In this document: positions 1-8,563 of the stretch, piece by piece
Layout: every line of letters starts with the position of its first letter
Numbering within the stretch: position 1 is the first letter of the stretch
NCBI RefSeq assembly: GCF_005116655.2
Contig: NZ_CP050698.1
Span: forward strand, 3,619,501-3,683,500
DNA from: Desulfosediminicola flagellatus
Lineage (GTDB): Bacteria; Desulfobacterota; Desulfobulbia; Desulfobulbales; Desulfocapsaceae
Direction of reading: 5' to 3'
DNA: 64,000 nucleotides
Notes under the pieces: model-generated
Database searches by the model: none
Told to the model about the DNA's origin: nothing
Seen by the model: only the letters and a program-made list of their open reading frames with translations
Program-made: the position numbers and the translations under genes

Positions 1-90
1 TCTCAAACACATGCCTCATTTGTATTATCTCTGCACTTTCCCTACAATGAAGTCAAACATATCTTAAAAGATTGCAAACGGGGACACGCA

Positions 91-2370
91 TTGCTCAATT
101 CAATTAACAGCAAATTCTACGCTATTGCTATCTTGCTCACAACTTCACTTTGTCTGGGCTATGGCATTCTCGCCTACTTTCAACACAAACAACATCAAAA
201 CTCCATTCTGACACAGGACGCCATCAACCTTGAGCAGGATATATCTACCCTCACTGAACTTTTTCATGAGGCACGTTTCTGGGAAAAGGTAATTTTATCA
301 GGGAAAGTTCCTGAAGCTGATATGCAATTCGGCACCATCACCCAAAAAATGCGAAGCCACTTCAACCTAATAAACACTAAATACCTGAACACTAGAACAA
401 GCATTCAATTCAATGAGATTGCAGAACAAATATCTCGATACGAAACACAAGTTGCAGAGTTGATACAGCTTAAGACCAAACATAATTTACACTCTACAAT
501 GATGGAAACCACCTTTCGCTCGGCTGTCTCCAGTATCCTTACAAACAACAATCCAGATCTTTTAAAACCACTTTTCAACTTCACCAATTTTTTTCTGAGG
601 TATCAATCCTCAAAGGATCTGCCACAATATCAGGCTCTAAAATTGGTTAGTACGTCTTTAGAAAAAAACATACGCTCTATGCAAATCAGTGATTTGCAAC
701 TGGGAAACACCATCAAACGTTTCAATACTCTTCTTGATGAAAACTATGAAATGGAACTTGATACAATATCAATACATACTACGATCGAAAGGTTGAGCGT
801 AAAAATAAAAAATATTTTCACTCATATCTCAAATCGCTCAGAAAAAGAATTGTATAACAGCCTCATACAGTCCAGTAACAGTCGAAGAGAATTACACATG
901 CTTTTTCTTTTCGCAACTCTTCTCGGCATTCTCATTCTCATACTGATTCTGAGCATTATTTCGAGAAAGATTATCCTGCCGATCCGATCTATAGCCACCG
1001 TAATGCAACAGATCAAACATGGTGATATCACGGCTCGTTTTCAAGGCAATAAGGAGTCAAAAGATGAAATAATTCAGTTCGGTTTTGCCTTTAATGAAAT
1101 GCTTGAAACATTTGAATCGAACAATACCAGGCTATTGAAATACCAAAACAAATTAGAATCCAAGTTTCATGAACTCTCACAACGGGATCTCGAGAGACAG
1201 CAACTGACCGCTCAACTACGCAGAAGCGAAAAAATGGAAGCTATTGGTACCGTTGCCGGAGGAATTGCACACGACTTGAATAACATATTGAGCGGTATGG
1301 TTTCTTACCCGGAACTTTTACTGCTTGATTTACCTGAAGAGAGCCCTTACCGCCAAGCTATCAGTGCAATAGAAGAGTCCGGTAGAAATGCAACTGCACT
1401 TGTGCAGGATCTCCTGACACTTGCACGTAGAAGTGTAGGCGTTACTGTTACTACTGATCTCAATACCCTTATCTCAACCTACCTTGCCAGCCCTGAACAC
1501 CATAAGCTTCTGAGACAGCGACCAGATGTTAAAATTATCACAAAACTACAGGATGATACTGGCCACATAAAGGGTTCTCCTGCCCATCTTTCAAAAGCCA
1601 TCATGAATCTTGTTATTAATGGTGTTGAATCAATCAATGGGGTGGGAACTGTCACCATCGCCACAGAAAGCAGATATCTTTCAGATCCTGTAACTGGATA
1701 TAATGAAGTTCAACCAGGAGAATATACAGTACTCGTTGTCAGAGATTCAGGTACGGCAATCGCAGCGCCAAACCTGGACCGAATATTTGAACCATTTTTT
1801 TCCAGAAAAAATCTGGGTTCAAACAGCTCCGGACTCAGTCTTGCTGTGGTGTGGGGAACTGTCAGAGACCATAACGGCTATATTGACGTACTCAGCACAC
1901 CCGGAATAGGAACAACCTTTACTGTCTACTTTCCTGTTACTTACGAAAAAATCAATCCAGAAAAAACACCATTCCCAATAGAATCATACATGGGTAATCG
2001 CGAACGCATACTGGTTGTGGATGATATTGAAAACCAGAGAGAGATTGCCTGCAATATGCTGCAGAGACTTGGTTACACGGCTATGTCAATTTCCTCAGGC
2101 GAGGAGGCTGTAGAATTTATGCAGGGCAATGAAGCTGATTTGTTGCTGCTTGACATGCTTATGCCACCAGGAATTGACGGCCTCGAGACCTATAAACGAA
2201 TTCTGAAAACCTCTCCGGAAATGCCGGCAATTATCGCCAGCGGCTTCTCTGAAACTGACAGAGTGAAAAAAGCAAAAGAGTTGGGAGTAGCATCCTACAT
2301 CAAAAAGCCATATTCACTTGAAACTCTGGGGACTGCTGTTAAGGCAGGTCTTAAACAGGTACCCTCCTAG
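91..2370 (+). CDS. Membrane-bound hybrid histidine kinase with C-terminal receiver
   Basis: A 759-residue sensor kinase. Membrane segments lie near residues 9-30 and 270-291, enclosing a periplasmic region of about 235 residues of unrecognised fold; a HAMP-like linker follows (about 291-345), then a HisKA domain with His394 in AHDLNN, a HATPase domain and a receiver with phospho-acceptor Asp688 (LLLLDMLMPPG). The ATP site looks eroded: the G1 box reads DSGTAI (Asp552) instead of DxGxGI and the G2 box reads NSSGLSL where the related kinase at 51.8-54.2 kb has RSGTGLGL. Activity as a kinase is therefore uncertain. The TTG start has a GGGGA ribosome site, but the frame is open back to base 1, so an upstream start cannot be excluded. 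The stop codon falls inside the palindromic element that follows. Confidence 0.85.
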   Translation: MLNSINSKFYAIAILLTTSLCLGYGILAYFQHKQHQNSILTQDAINLEQDISTLTELFHEARFWEKVILSGKVPEADMQFGTITQKMRSHFNLINTKYLNTRTSIQFNEIAEQISRYETQVAELIQLKTKHNLHSTMMETTFRSAVSSILTNNNPDLLKPLFNFTNFFLRYQSSKDLPQYQALKLVSTSLEKNIRSMQISDLQLGNTIKRFNTLLDENYEMELDTISIHTTIERLSVKIKNIFTHISNRSEKELYNSLIQSSNSRRELHMLFLFATLLGILILILILSIISRKIILPIRSIATVMQQIKHGDITARFQGNKESKDEIIQFGFAFNEMLETFESNNTRLLKYQNKLESKFHELSQRDLERQQLTAQLRRSEKMEAIGTVAGGIAHDLNNILSGMVSYPELLLLDLPEESPYRQAISAIEESGRNATALVQDLLTLARRSVGVTVTTDLNTLISTYLASPEHHKLLRQRPDVKIITKLQDDTGHIKGSPAHLSKAIMNLVINGVESINGVGTVTIATESRYLSDPVTGYNEVQPGEYTVLVVRDSGTAIAAPNLDRIFEPFFSRKNLGSNSSGLSLAVVWGTVRDHNGYIDVLSTPGIGTTFTVYFPVTYEKINPEKTPFPIESYMGNRERILVVDDIENQREIACNMLQRLGYTAMSISSGEEAVEFMQGNEADLLLLDMLMPPGIDGLETYKRILKTSPEMPAIIASGFSETDRVKKAKELGVASYIKKPYSLETLGTAVKAGLKQVPS

Positions 2371-2510
2371 GAGGCTGTCCGACAATGGCTTTTTCTCAAA
2401 CTCTTCGGAATTTTCAAAAAATAATGCTCGCAATATCGATTATATGGCTGTGCTTATTTTTTAAAAATGTCTCGATTTTGACCAAAACCCTTATTGTCGG
2501 ACACCCTCCT
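2369..2510. repeat. Palindromic MITE-like element, copy 1
   Basis: A 142-base element with terminal inverted repeats: the left end reads AGGAGGCTGTCCGACAAT and the right end (2493-2510) is its reverse complement with one mismatch. The interior flanks are also loosely self-complementary, so the whole unit could fold into one long hairpin. It overlaps the last two bases of the upstream kinase stop codon. No transposase lies inside. Confidence 0.75.
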
Positions 2511-2676
2511 AGGAGGCTGTCCGACAATGCCCTTTCCGCTCATATCATCGTTAAACTCGAAAAATTATCCTCCGGTAAGCGAGGGACGAGACTCCGAGAT
2601 ATTAACTATATGCCTCCGGTAATTTTTCGTGTTTGCCTCGATCTGAGCGAAAATCCCTATTCTCGGACAGCCTCCT
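2511..2676. repeat. Palindromic MITE-like element, copy 2, abutting copy 1
   Basis: A 166-base element directly joined to copy 1. Its left end repeats AGGAGGCTGTCCGACAAT and its right end (about 2659-2676) reads ATTCTCGGACAGCCTCCT in the opposite sense. Inside, AAACTCGAAAAATTATC near 2552 pairs with GGTAATTTTTCGTGTTT near 2617, giving a long imperfect hairpin. The interior differs from that of copy 1, so the two are related by their ends rather than simple duplicates. The junction of the copies forms a 36-base near-perfect palindrome. Confidence 0.75.
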
Positions 2677-2728
2677 GGTAAGACACACCATTTCAAGCCC
2701 TGGCAAAAAATCATACAACAAATCACCA

Positions 2729-4420
2729 TTACCTACGGCCGCTTTGATAGCGTACCAATACACGCCTGAACATCTCGGCCTCGTTATCTTTACCCTTTTC
2801 GTTGAACTGGTTCACAACGCTATTAATAACATTTGCCGCTTCACTGAAATCTCCCAACTCAGCATATACTTTGGCAAGAGTCTCAAGGCAGGAAGAATTT
2901 TTTCCCTTGGTGATCTCTACCGCTTGTAATGCAAGTTCCAGCGCTCTCGGAGCATCTCTGTATGATGTTGTTCTGACAGTTATTAAAAACCATGCATAGG
3001 CGTTATACGGGACAGCGCTTTCCGGTGCTACCCTTAAGGCAGCCTCATAATCAACAACAGCCTTGGTATATTCCTTTGAAACTGACCATATTTTTGCCCT
3101 GTTAACATATGCGTTAACATTATCAGGCTTTTTTGCTATCGCCAGCGCATAATCAGTGACGGCTTTTTCCAACTCTCCCAAATCATAATGTACATTCCCC
3201 CTGTTATTATAGCCATCGGAGTAGTCAGGGTTCAACCGCAGTGCAGTGTTATAATCAAGGATTGCCTGCTGTGGCTTTCCTAGTTTTCGATAGCTGTTAC
3301 CTCTGTTAATATAGGCATAAAAGTATTTGGGGTTTAACTCAATTGCCTTGTTATAGTCAGCTATCGCTTCAGGATATCGTCCTACAATATAATAATTGTT
3401 ACCACGACTATTATAACTGCTACTTGAGCCCGATAGCGCAATGGCAACATCATAATCCTCAAGAGCTTCGGTATACATCCCCATTTTTTCCATAACCCGG
3501 CCGCGGTTAATATAGCCATATGCTCTTTCAGGGGCGTGGGTTACAGCACTGCTGTAGTCCTGCAAAGCCAGTTCATACTCTCCCATGCTAAAATATGCAT
3601 TCCCGCGATTGTTGTAACACTCGCCATAGTCCGGTGCTAATTGCAGCGCCTTGTCATAATCCTTAATAGCCAGATTATTCCTGCCGAGCTTTCGATAGAC
3701 ATTTCCCCGGCCCATATAGGCCTCCAGCGAATTATTATCAATATCCAGTGCAGTGTTATAATCTTGCAGCGCTCTACCATAATCGCCAAGTTCAAGATAG
3801 ATGCTCGCCCTGTTGTTATAAGCAAAAAAGTATCGCAAGTTGTAGGAAATAGCCTTGGTATAATCTTCGAGCGCTTTCTGGATCTCACCCAGATCATACC
3901 AGGCATTACCTCGATTGTTATACCCGTCAGCATGACGTGGCTTAATGGTGATTGACCGGGTGTATTCCTCAATTGCCAGTCTCGTATTCCCCTGTTTACG
4001 GTAAACATTACCACGATTACTGTGGGCATAGTACATACGTGGTTCCAGATCAATTGCCCTGGCAAAATCCTTTAGAGCATGCTCATGCTCTCCCAGATCG
4101 TAATAGCTGTTTCCTCTCGCATTAAATGCGTAATCAAATACCGGGTTCAGTTGAATTGCTTTGTCGTAATCACGTATCGCGAGTCTGTATTCACCAATTT
4201 CGTGATAATTAATGCCTCTATTATACAAACTGCGCGAGAGATCGTCTTTAGAGAGCTTTCCTGACTGTATACACTTGGTATACAATGCCATCTGTTGCTG
4301 TGCTTCTTTAATTTTTTCTGCATCATGGCAGACCTTGGGAACTTTGGCAGCCACATTGCTTACAAAGAACAATATAATGATGCAAACAACAGGTAGAGAC
4401 GTTATCAATCTACCATTCAT
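2729..4420 (-). CDS. Exported tetratricopeptide repeat protein (about 14 TPRs)
   Basis: A 563-residue protein with a signal peptide (about residues 1-25, hydrophobic core VVCIIILFFVS, AKV cleavage region), followed by about 14 consecutive TPR units of about 34 residues with the consensus YNNRGNxYxxLGexxxAixDYxxAixLxP. The last two units (from about residue 465) diverge most. Such solenoids bind peptides or other proteins; here the partner would be in the periplasm or at the envelope. No catalytic domain is fused, and the neighbours do not suggest a pathway. The gene is alone on the minus strand, ending about 50 bases from the palindromic element pair. The ATG follows a GGTGAG ribosome site. 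Confidence 0.85.
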   Translation of the reverse strand: MNGRLITSLPVVCIIILFFVSNVAAKVPKVCHDAEKIKEAQQQMALYTKCIQSGKLSKDDLSRSLYNRGINYHEIGEYRLAIRDYDKAIQLNPVFDYAFNARGNSYYDLGEHEHALKDFARAIDLEPRMYYAHSNRGNVYRKQGNTRLAIEEYTRSITIKPRHADGYNNRGNAWYDLGEIQKALEDYTKAISYNLRYFFAYNNRASIYLELGDYGRALQDYNTALDIDNNSLEAYMGRGNVYRKLGRNNLAIKDYDKALQLAPDYGECYNNRGNAYFSMGEYELALQDYSSAVTHAPERAYGYINRGRVMEKMGMYTEALEDYDVAIALSGSSSSYNSRGNNYYIVGRYPEAIADYNKAIELNPKYFYAYINRGNSYRKLGKPQQAILDYNTALRLNPDYSDGYNNRGNVHYDLGELEKAVTDYALAIAKKPDNVNAYVNRAKIWSVSKEYTKAVVDYEAALRVAPESAVPYNAYAWFLITVRTTSYRDAPRALELALQAVEITKGKNSSCLETLAKVYAELGDFSEAANVINSVVNQFNEKGKDNEAEMFRRVLVRYQSGRR

Positions 4421-4715
4421 TACTCACCAACCAGAATAAAGGAGTTAAATCTGCTACTAGTCAACCAGTACTCAAACTATGGGTTGTATCAACCATGAAA
4501 GCGCATGTTATCCGGCAGGGTAAACAAACCTTCCTGACAATATTATAACACAGAGAATGTCTAGAAAAGAAAGGAGCTACAGACTATTAGAAGACAAACA
4601 ATCAAAATAGGGAGGGAAAACATAGTCCTGCATAGAGATATTTTTTATCACTTTTTTTGTCCGGATTTATTCCGGGTGAGTACATGGTGCAACAGCGTCT
4701 ACACGCCCAAAATTG
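4421..4715. other. Intergenic region without a recognised gene
   Basis: About 295 bases between two minus-strand genes. It should hold the promoter of the TPR gene, but no convincing promoter, hairpin terminator or small coding frame was seen. Confidence 0.4.
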
Positions 4716-5396
4716 TCACCCTTCGGGCGCAATGAGCCGTCTCCTCACCGTATCAAACCATTTTTGTTGTACTTCTCTGTCGTAATAGAGTGATGTCTCT
4801 TCATCGAATGCGGTATGCTTGACGATATCCGCCTCCAAGACTTCGCGGGAAACACTTCTGACAATTTCCAAAAGTTCATTCTGCACTTCTTTAAAACTTT
4901 TACCTATCGCCAGATATTGCTCAAGACCTTCCCTATACTGTCTGTTCATACGCCTGGCACTCAGTTCGGTCAAAGCAAAGTGAATCTGCTCATGCTGAAG
5001 AACATAGGATTTTTTTCGGCCAGGTACGTGTGGATTCCACCATGAGCATTCTGGATTAAATACTGCTTCAAAAGAAATCTTGGAATAACTGCCCATATAC
5101 ACCTCCTGACCACCGAGCACATTATTGGTTATACGTATACGCGTCTCTTTGGCGGGGCGAATGCTGATACATGAACGTGCCTGAATATTATGATGATATT
5201 GTTCATAGGTTGTAGGCAATGAATCGGCCTTGAAATCGGCTATGGTTAGCTTACGATAGCCAAAACCGTTCTTTAAAACCGGCGCATTGTCTTCTGTTGC
5301 ATGAAATGTTGGTTTTGCATATTCCGGCAATGTGCTACAGGCAGAAAAGAGCAGCAGGATAGCGAGAAAAAATACAGTAAGGAATTGTTGAATCAT
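4716..5396 (-). CDS. Lipoprotein with HExxH motif, DUF922-like putative zinc protease
   Basis: A 226-residue protein with a lipoprotein signal (hydrophobic stretch from about residue 5, lipobox LLFSAC with Cys at about 20). The central motif YVLQHEQIHFALTE is an HExxH zinc-binding helix followed by a conserved-looking ELSARRMN segment, the arrangement seen in the DUF922 group of putative metalloproteases. An exported or membrane-tethered peptidase is likely, but no substrate can be read from the sequence. The gene is monocistronic as far as spacing shows. The ribosome site before the ATG is weak. The family assignment rests on the motif and size only. Confidence 0.65.
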   Translation of the reverse strand: MIQQFLTVFFLAILLLFSACSTLPEYAKPTFHATEDNAPVLKNGFGYRKLTIADFKADSLPTTYEQYHHNIQARSCISIRPAKETRIRITNNVLGGQEVYMGSYSKISFEAVFNPECSWWNPHVPGRKKSYVLQHEQIHFALTELSARRMNRQYREGLEQYLAIGKSFKEVQNELLEIVRSVSREVLEADIVKHTAFDEETSLYYDREVQQKWFDTVRRRLIAPEG

Positions 5397-5708
5397 TATG
5401 AATAACAGGAAATTTTAATAGTAAAGACCTTAACAGCCAAACCAATAGGTGTTTGGATGATTACGCGTAACATTGCCTTATGTTGTAATATTGAACTCTA
5501 GAATTCTTGAGCAAACACCGTGATTTTTTGATTTGACAACTAACAGGTTGGAAGCATAATACATTCAGCAGTGAAATCTAAAGCCCCGTACCAATGGCTG
5601 CTCGGCAAACCAAAAAACCTGACACACCATTGCATCTAGTATGTATACATGAATAACACAATCGAATTTTCTGTTATTTCGATATAATGGCATTATAGAA
5701 AAATAGAA
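5397..5708. other. Intergenic region without a recognised gene
   Basis: About 310 AT-rich bases between two minus-strand genes. Only weak, short inverted repeats were seen (for example ATCGAA and TTCGAT near 5660-5685); nothing supports a gene or a clear regulatory site. Confidence 0.4.
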
Positions 5709-5972
5709 TCAGATAATTACCCGCCCACCGAACGACTCAAGATCCGTCTTATCCGGGCAGACGCTTGACCACTTACTGACACGAACATAATCGCTCCGGC
5801 GTTCACCGCTTACCCGCCGTTCAATTGCTATTCTACGGTCCTGTCCGCCATTCTTAAAATATTGCAACGAATGGATCTGTCGCCTATCCTCTCCTGAACG
5901 ACGATCCATAAACGTGTCTTTTTTTCGCAAGTCCAGAGAGGAACCAGCTAAGTGCTTCTCTTTCTTTGTCAT
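5709..5972 (-). CDS. Small DRR/ERR-motif protein of unknown function
   Basis: An 87-residue, very basic protein. It has repeated arginine pairs spaced by acidic residues (MDRRSGEDRRQ, GQDRRIAIERRVSGERR) and ends in a segment starting YVRVSKWSSV. I recall similar small DRR-rich proteins from Desulfobacterota, where they are annotated as hypothetical; no function is known to me. The start at 5972 is chosen over 6023 because GGAGGAG lies seven bases upstream of this ATG. The gene stands alone between intergenic regions. Confidence 0.65.
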   Translation of the reverse strand: MTKKEKHLAGSSLDLRKKDTFMDRRSGEDRRQIHSLQYFKNGGQDRRIAIERRVSGERRSDYVRVSKWSSVCPDKTDLESFGGRVII

Positions 5973-6023
5973 ATCTGACTCCTCCAAAATTTCGTTACTC
6001 TCAACCCGGAAGCCAATGAGCAC

Positions 6024-6485
6024 GAAGGTTTCTACTTTCCTTATACTATAGATCGTTTACCAGGCATCGGTAGTGGTAATTATTATTTTGTATGAGGTGC
6101 CCGATAGGCAAATCACTCCTTTTTTTTTACGGATACCTTGAGCAAAGAGAACTCATCCATTTGATATTATCCAGGGTCCTGTCATGCCTCAGATGTCTAA
6201 TTCGGCTCGCCCTTTTCACTTCCTGACTTCGTTATTCCTTCTGTTACATAGCGCTGCTATGCTCCATCAGTCATGCCTTGCAGGAAGAGAAAACACCAAC
6301 ATCTGACACATGACATGACACTAGCTTATCACCTCCAACTAATAAAATCCGCCACCGCTTCAATGAAAACATGAGAACTTCTCAAAGTTTCTACAGATCC
6401 CGACCTGTTCTGAATAGGCACATCCGTGCTATACTATTTAGTAACAACAGCATCTCCCAAAACACTCATCAGCGGAGCCACGGAT
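6024..6485. other. Intergenic region carrying a hairpin element
   Basis: About 460 bases between divergently transcribed small genes. The left part must contain the promoter of the DRR-motif gene; the middle is occupied by the palindromic element at 6174-6323. No other gene was seen. Confidence 0.45.
6174..6323. repeat. Palindromic intergenic element centred on CATAGCGCTGCTATG
   Basis: About 150 bases with interrupted dyad symmetry. The core CATAGCGCTGCTATG (6247-6261) is a near-perfect palindrome; CTTCCTG (about 6220) pairs with CAGGAAG (about 6280), and TGTCATG plus TCAGATGT on the left pair with ACATCTGA and CATGACA on the right. The right end GACACTA resembles the end of the element at 46589-46754. 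There is no coding content. Confidence 0.65.
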
Positions 6486-6680
6486 ATGCCAGGAAAAATA
6501 ATCGAAGTTGCAATGCAGGAGGAATTCCGATCTTGCCCAACCTGCGGATACAGAGACGGTTTTCACTCAATGTTTCAACGAACTGAAGAGGGCATCAAAT
6601 GGCTGTTTATCTGCCCATCGTGTCACGATACATTTGATCTGGGTTTTACAGTCGACCAAATGGTTAAGCAGAAAGCCTGA
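6486..6680 (+). CDS. Small zinc-ribbon protein
   Basis: A 64-residue protein containing two knuckles, CPTC and CPSC, about 27 residues apart (SCPTCGYRDGF and FICPSCHDTFDLGF), which is the pattern of a compact zinc ribbon. Such proteins bind zinc and may contact nucleic acid or protein; a precise function cannot be read. The start at 6486 is chosen because CGGA precedes this ATG and the residues upstream in the same frame do not look coding. The C-terminus is basic (VKQKA). Its end lies 31 bases from the end of the convergent PqqD-like gene. Confidence 0.55.
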   Translation: MPGKIIEVAMQEEFRSCPTCGYRDGFHSMFQRTEEGIKWLFICPSCHDTFDLGFTVDQMVKQKA

Positions 6681-6710
6681 TCAATACAATTCCAGAGTGC
6701 CCCACGCTTG

Positions 6711-7037
6711 TTACTCAGCTTTTTCTACAGGATACGTCTGCTCTGATACCTGTAGAAGTATTTGACGATCTACCAGCTGATCAATTAATTTGACGACATC
6801 ACGTCTAAGTATTTCATGAGGCACGTCCGAAAAATATTCAGCGCAATTCTCAATAATACGTTCTTTCGAGACAGTATTCTCAACACACTCCCAAATTCTC
6901 TGGCCCATTGCATTCAAGTGGATAATCGCATCAGTTTCCGAGTCGATTAAAACCGTCTCATCATCTCGTCGTCTCTCACCGATAATGGGGTTCCGCTTAT
7001 AGTAAACATGTTTGTTTTCGGTATATTTGACTCTCAT
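6711..7037 (-). CDS. PqqD-like (RiPP recognition element fold) protein, stand-alone
   Basis: A protein of about 108 residues whose middle matches the PqqD pattern: a short beta region (ETVLIDSETDAIIHLNAMGQRIWECV) followed by a winged-helix-like segment (SKERIIENCAEYFSDVPHEILRRDVVKLIDQLVDRQIL). In PqqD and related proteins this fold binds the leader of a peptide substrate for a radical SAM enzyme. No radical SAM or precursor gene is adjacent, so the role here is unknown. The start at 7037 has GGGAGG directly upstream; an alternative ATG at 7085 would add 16 residues. Other PqqD-like proteins of this type are known without peptide partners. Confidence 0.65.
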   Translation of the reverse strand: MRVKYTENKHVYYKRNPIIGERRRDDETVLIDSETDAIIHLNAMGQRIWECVENTVSKERIIENCAEYFSDVPHEILRRDVVKLIDQLVDRQILLQVSEQTYPVEKAE

Positions 7038-7390
7038 ACGCCTCCCTGCAATAACATTGCCACTGCATAGCAAATTATCATCCAACCTATTGAAATAAGA
7101 TACATTCGCTTATTCGTAACAGCAGTTTATAGGTATATTATGCCACAAATACTCAACAGTGTTCCATAAATTGTTCGCGTTTTTTTATACAACCATGACC
7201 ATTTGAAAATGCGGGATAACAGAAATTATTTCTAATAATATTATGTATCAAAGGTCATTTTTTCATTAATCCCATAGCATTTAATCACCATCATATATAT
7301 TTTGTTTCATATATTATGGTCCTACCACTTTCAATGCAGATACCATTTATGGTAGAGTCGGATTATTAAAGCCTTACAAGGGGGATTGAA
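7038..7390. other. AT-rich divergent intergenic region
   Basis: About 350 AT-rich bases between the PqqD-like gene and the PilZ gene, presumably holding both promoters. A short inverted repeat TACCATTTATGGTA sits at about 7346-7360, some 30 bases before the PilZ ribosome site. No gene was seen. Confidence 0.4.
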
Positions 7391-7777
7391 ATGATAGCTG
7401 CATCCAGCACAAAAGAGAGAAGGAATAGTGAACGACTGAAAGGTCGAAAAGAAGCTATTCTTATTACCCCAAACGGAATGCATAACATTCGCGATATTAG
7501 TAAAAGCGGTCTGTCGTTTAAATGTTCAGAAGAAGATTTTTTTCCTTCTCAATGGCCTGTTGAAATTATCTATGCCGGCACTCCTCTTTACATTAAAGCA
7601 ATTAAGGTCAGGATGGTTCGCGAAAATTTCGTTGAAACCGATACTCTGATAGCCAATTCATCGAAAGAAATTGGCGTCGAGTTTGTTGACATGGACGAAT
7701 CAGGTAAACTGCTACTTCACGAACTCCTTGCCTATCACTCAAAAGTCGCAGAAAAGGAGCATCCAAACACTCACTAA
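7391..7777 (+). CDS. PilZ domain protein (c-di-GMP receptor)
   Basis: A 128-residue single-domain PilZ protein. The c-di-GMP-binding signature is present: an arginine-rich start ending in ERLKGRK (RxxxR type) and DISKSGLSF (D/NxSxxG) about 30 residues later. The remaining sequence is consistent with the PilZ beta-barrel. It should bind cyclic di-GMP in the cytoplasm and relay it to an unknown partner. The GGGGG ribosome site is seven to eight bases before the ATG. It precedes the signalling array of 8.1-13.2 kb on the same strand, but a gap of more than 370 bases suggests a separate transcript. Confidence 0.85.
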   Translation: MIAASSTKERRNSERLKGRKEAILITPNGMHNIRDISKSGLSFKCSEEDFFPSQWPVEIIYAGTPLYIKAIKVRMVRENFVETDTLIANSSKEIGVEFVDMDESGKLLLHELLAYHSKVAEKEHPNTH

Positions 7778-8150
7778 GTTGCATGGCCTGTCTCCTGATC
7801 CCCCCTTAACATGAATGATCGTCGGTGCCAGACGAGGAGGCCGTCACACCAATGCATTTATGCGAATCCGAATGGAAGAGGCATTGGTGCGGACATTTTT
7901 ATCTCTGTTCCTGATGTATTTCTCCCTCCTCACCAACAATCATCATCATCATCATCATCACCTGATCCGTCCAAAAACAACTCCCTAATGCGCTGCATCC
8001 CTCAAATCACCGCCCATATACCACAGCGAAATTTCCAGTTGCAGTCAACACACCAAAGTGATAGGCATTAATATATACTTTTAAAATCTCACATGATATG
8101 TATGCCGACTACTGATTGTTGAATTGGTATTCAGATCTGAGGTATCAGTT
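7778..8150. other. Intergenic region with an ATC trinucleotide repeat
   Basis: About 370 bases with no convincing gene. An (ATC)7 microsatellite lies at 7939-7959. A frame across 7811-8071 is only open because of this repeat; its composition (serine run, many Arg and Gln) is not protein-like. Confidence 0.5.
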
Positions 8151-8498
8151 ATGACCGAGTACGAAAAATTCAAAAATGAAGAACGCAAACCTGTAATATT
8201 TGTCCAAACTGACGGCACTATTACAGGCATTAATGATGCCTTTGTAAAAACATACAGATGGCCTCATGATGAACTTGTCGGCCAACCACTTATCAAAATA
8301 ATTCCATCCGGTCTCCAGGGTGGACACAACATGGGATTCTCCAGGTTTGTGCTTACTGGTAAGTCAAATTTGCTCGGGACACCTGTAGACCTTGAGATTC
8401 AATTGGGAAACGGTGAAAAGATGCTGGCACAACATCTTATTGTCTCTCTTGACAACAAAGGTAGTCAGATACTTGCAGCAATAATAACACCTCGCTGA
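8151..8498 (+). CDS. Single PAS-domain protein
   Basis: A 115-residue protein that is little more than a PAS domain: VIFVQTDGTITGINDAFVKTYRWPHDELVGQPLIKIIPS is the typical first half, and the C-terminal beta strands end in AAIITPR. No output domain is attached, so it may act as a sensor subunit for the kinase encoded 65 bases downstream. The ATG at 8151 follows GAGG at good distance; the upstream start at 8124 lacks a site. No ligand can be inferred. Confidence 0.75.
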   Translation: MTEYEKFKNEERKPVIFVQTDGTITGINDAFVKTYRWPHDELVGQPLIKIIPSGLQGGHNMGFSRFVLTGKSNLLGTPVDLEIQLGNGEKMLAQHLIVSLDNKGSQILAAIITPR

Positions 8499-8563
8499 AA
8501 ATCACCTCATACGTAACAACTACTTCACTCAATCACCTACCTGATATTTCTGATAGGAAATGT

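Noticed and set aside
2385..2929. Two overlapping 98-codon plus-strand frames
   Set aside because: They run through the palindromic elements and into the antisense of the TPR gene; they are explained by repeat sequence.
7811..8071. 86-codon frame containing a serine run
   Set aside because: Open only because of an (ATC)7 microsatellite; no ribosome site, and composition is not protein-like.
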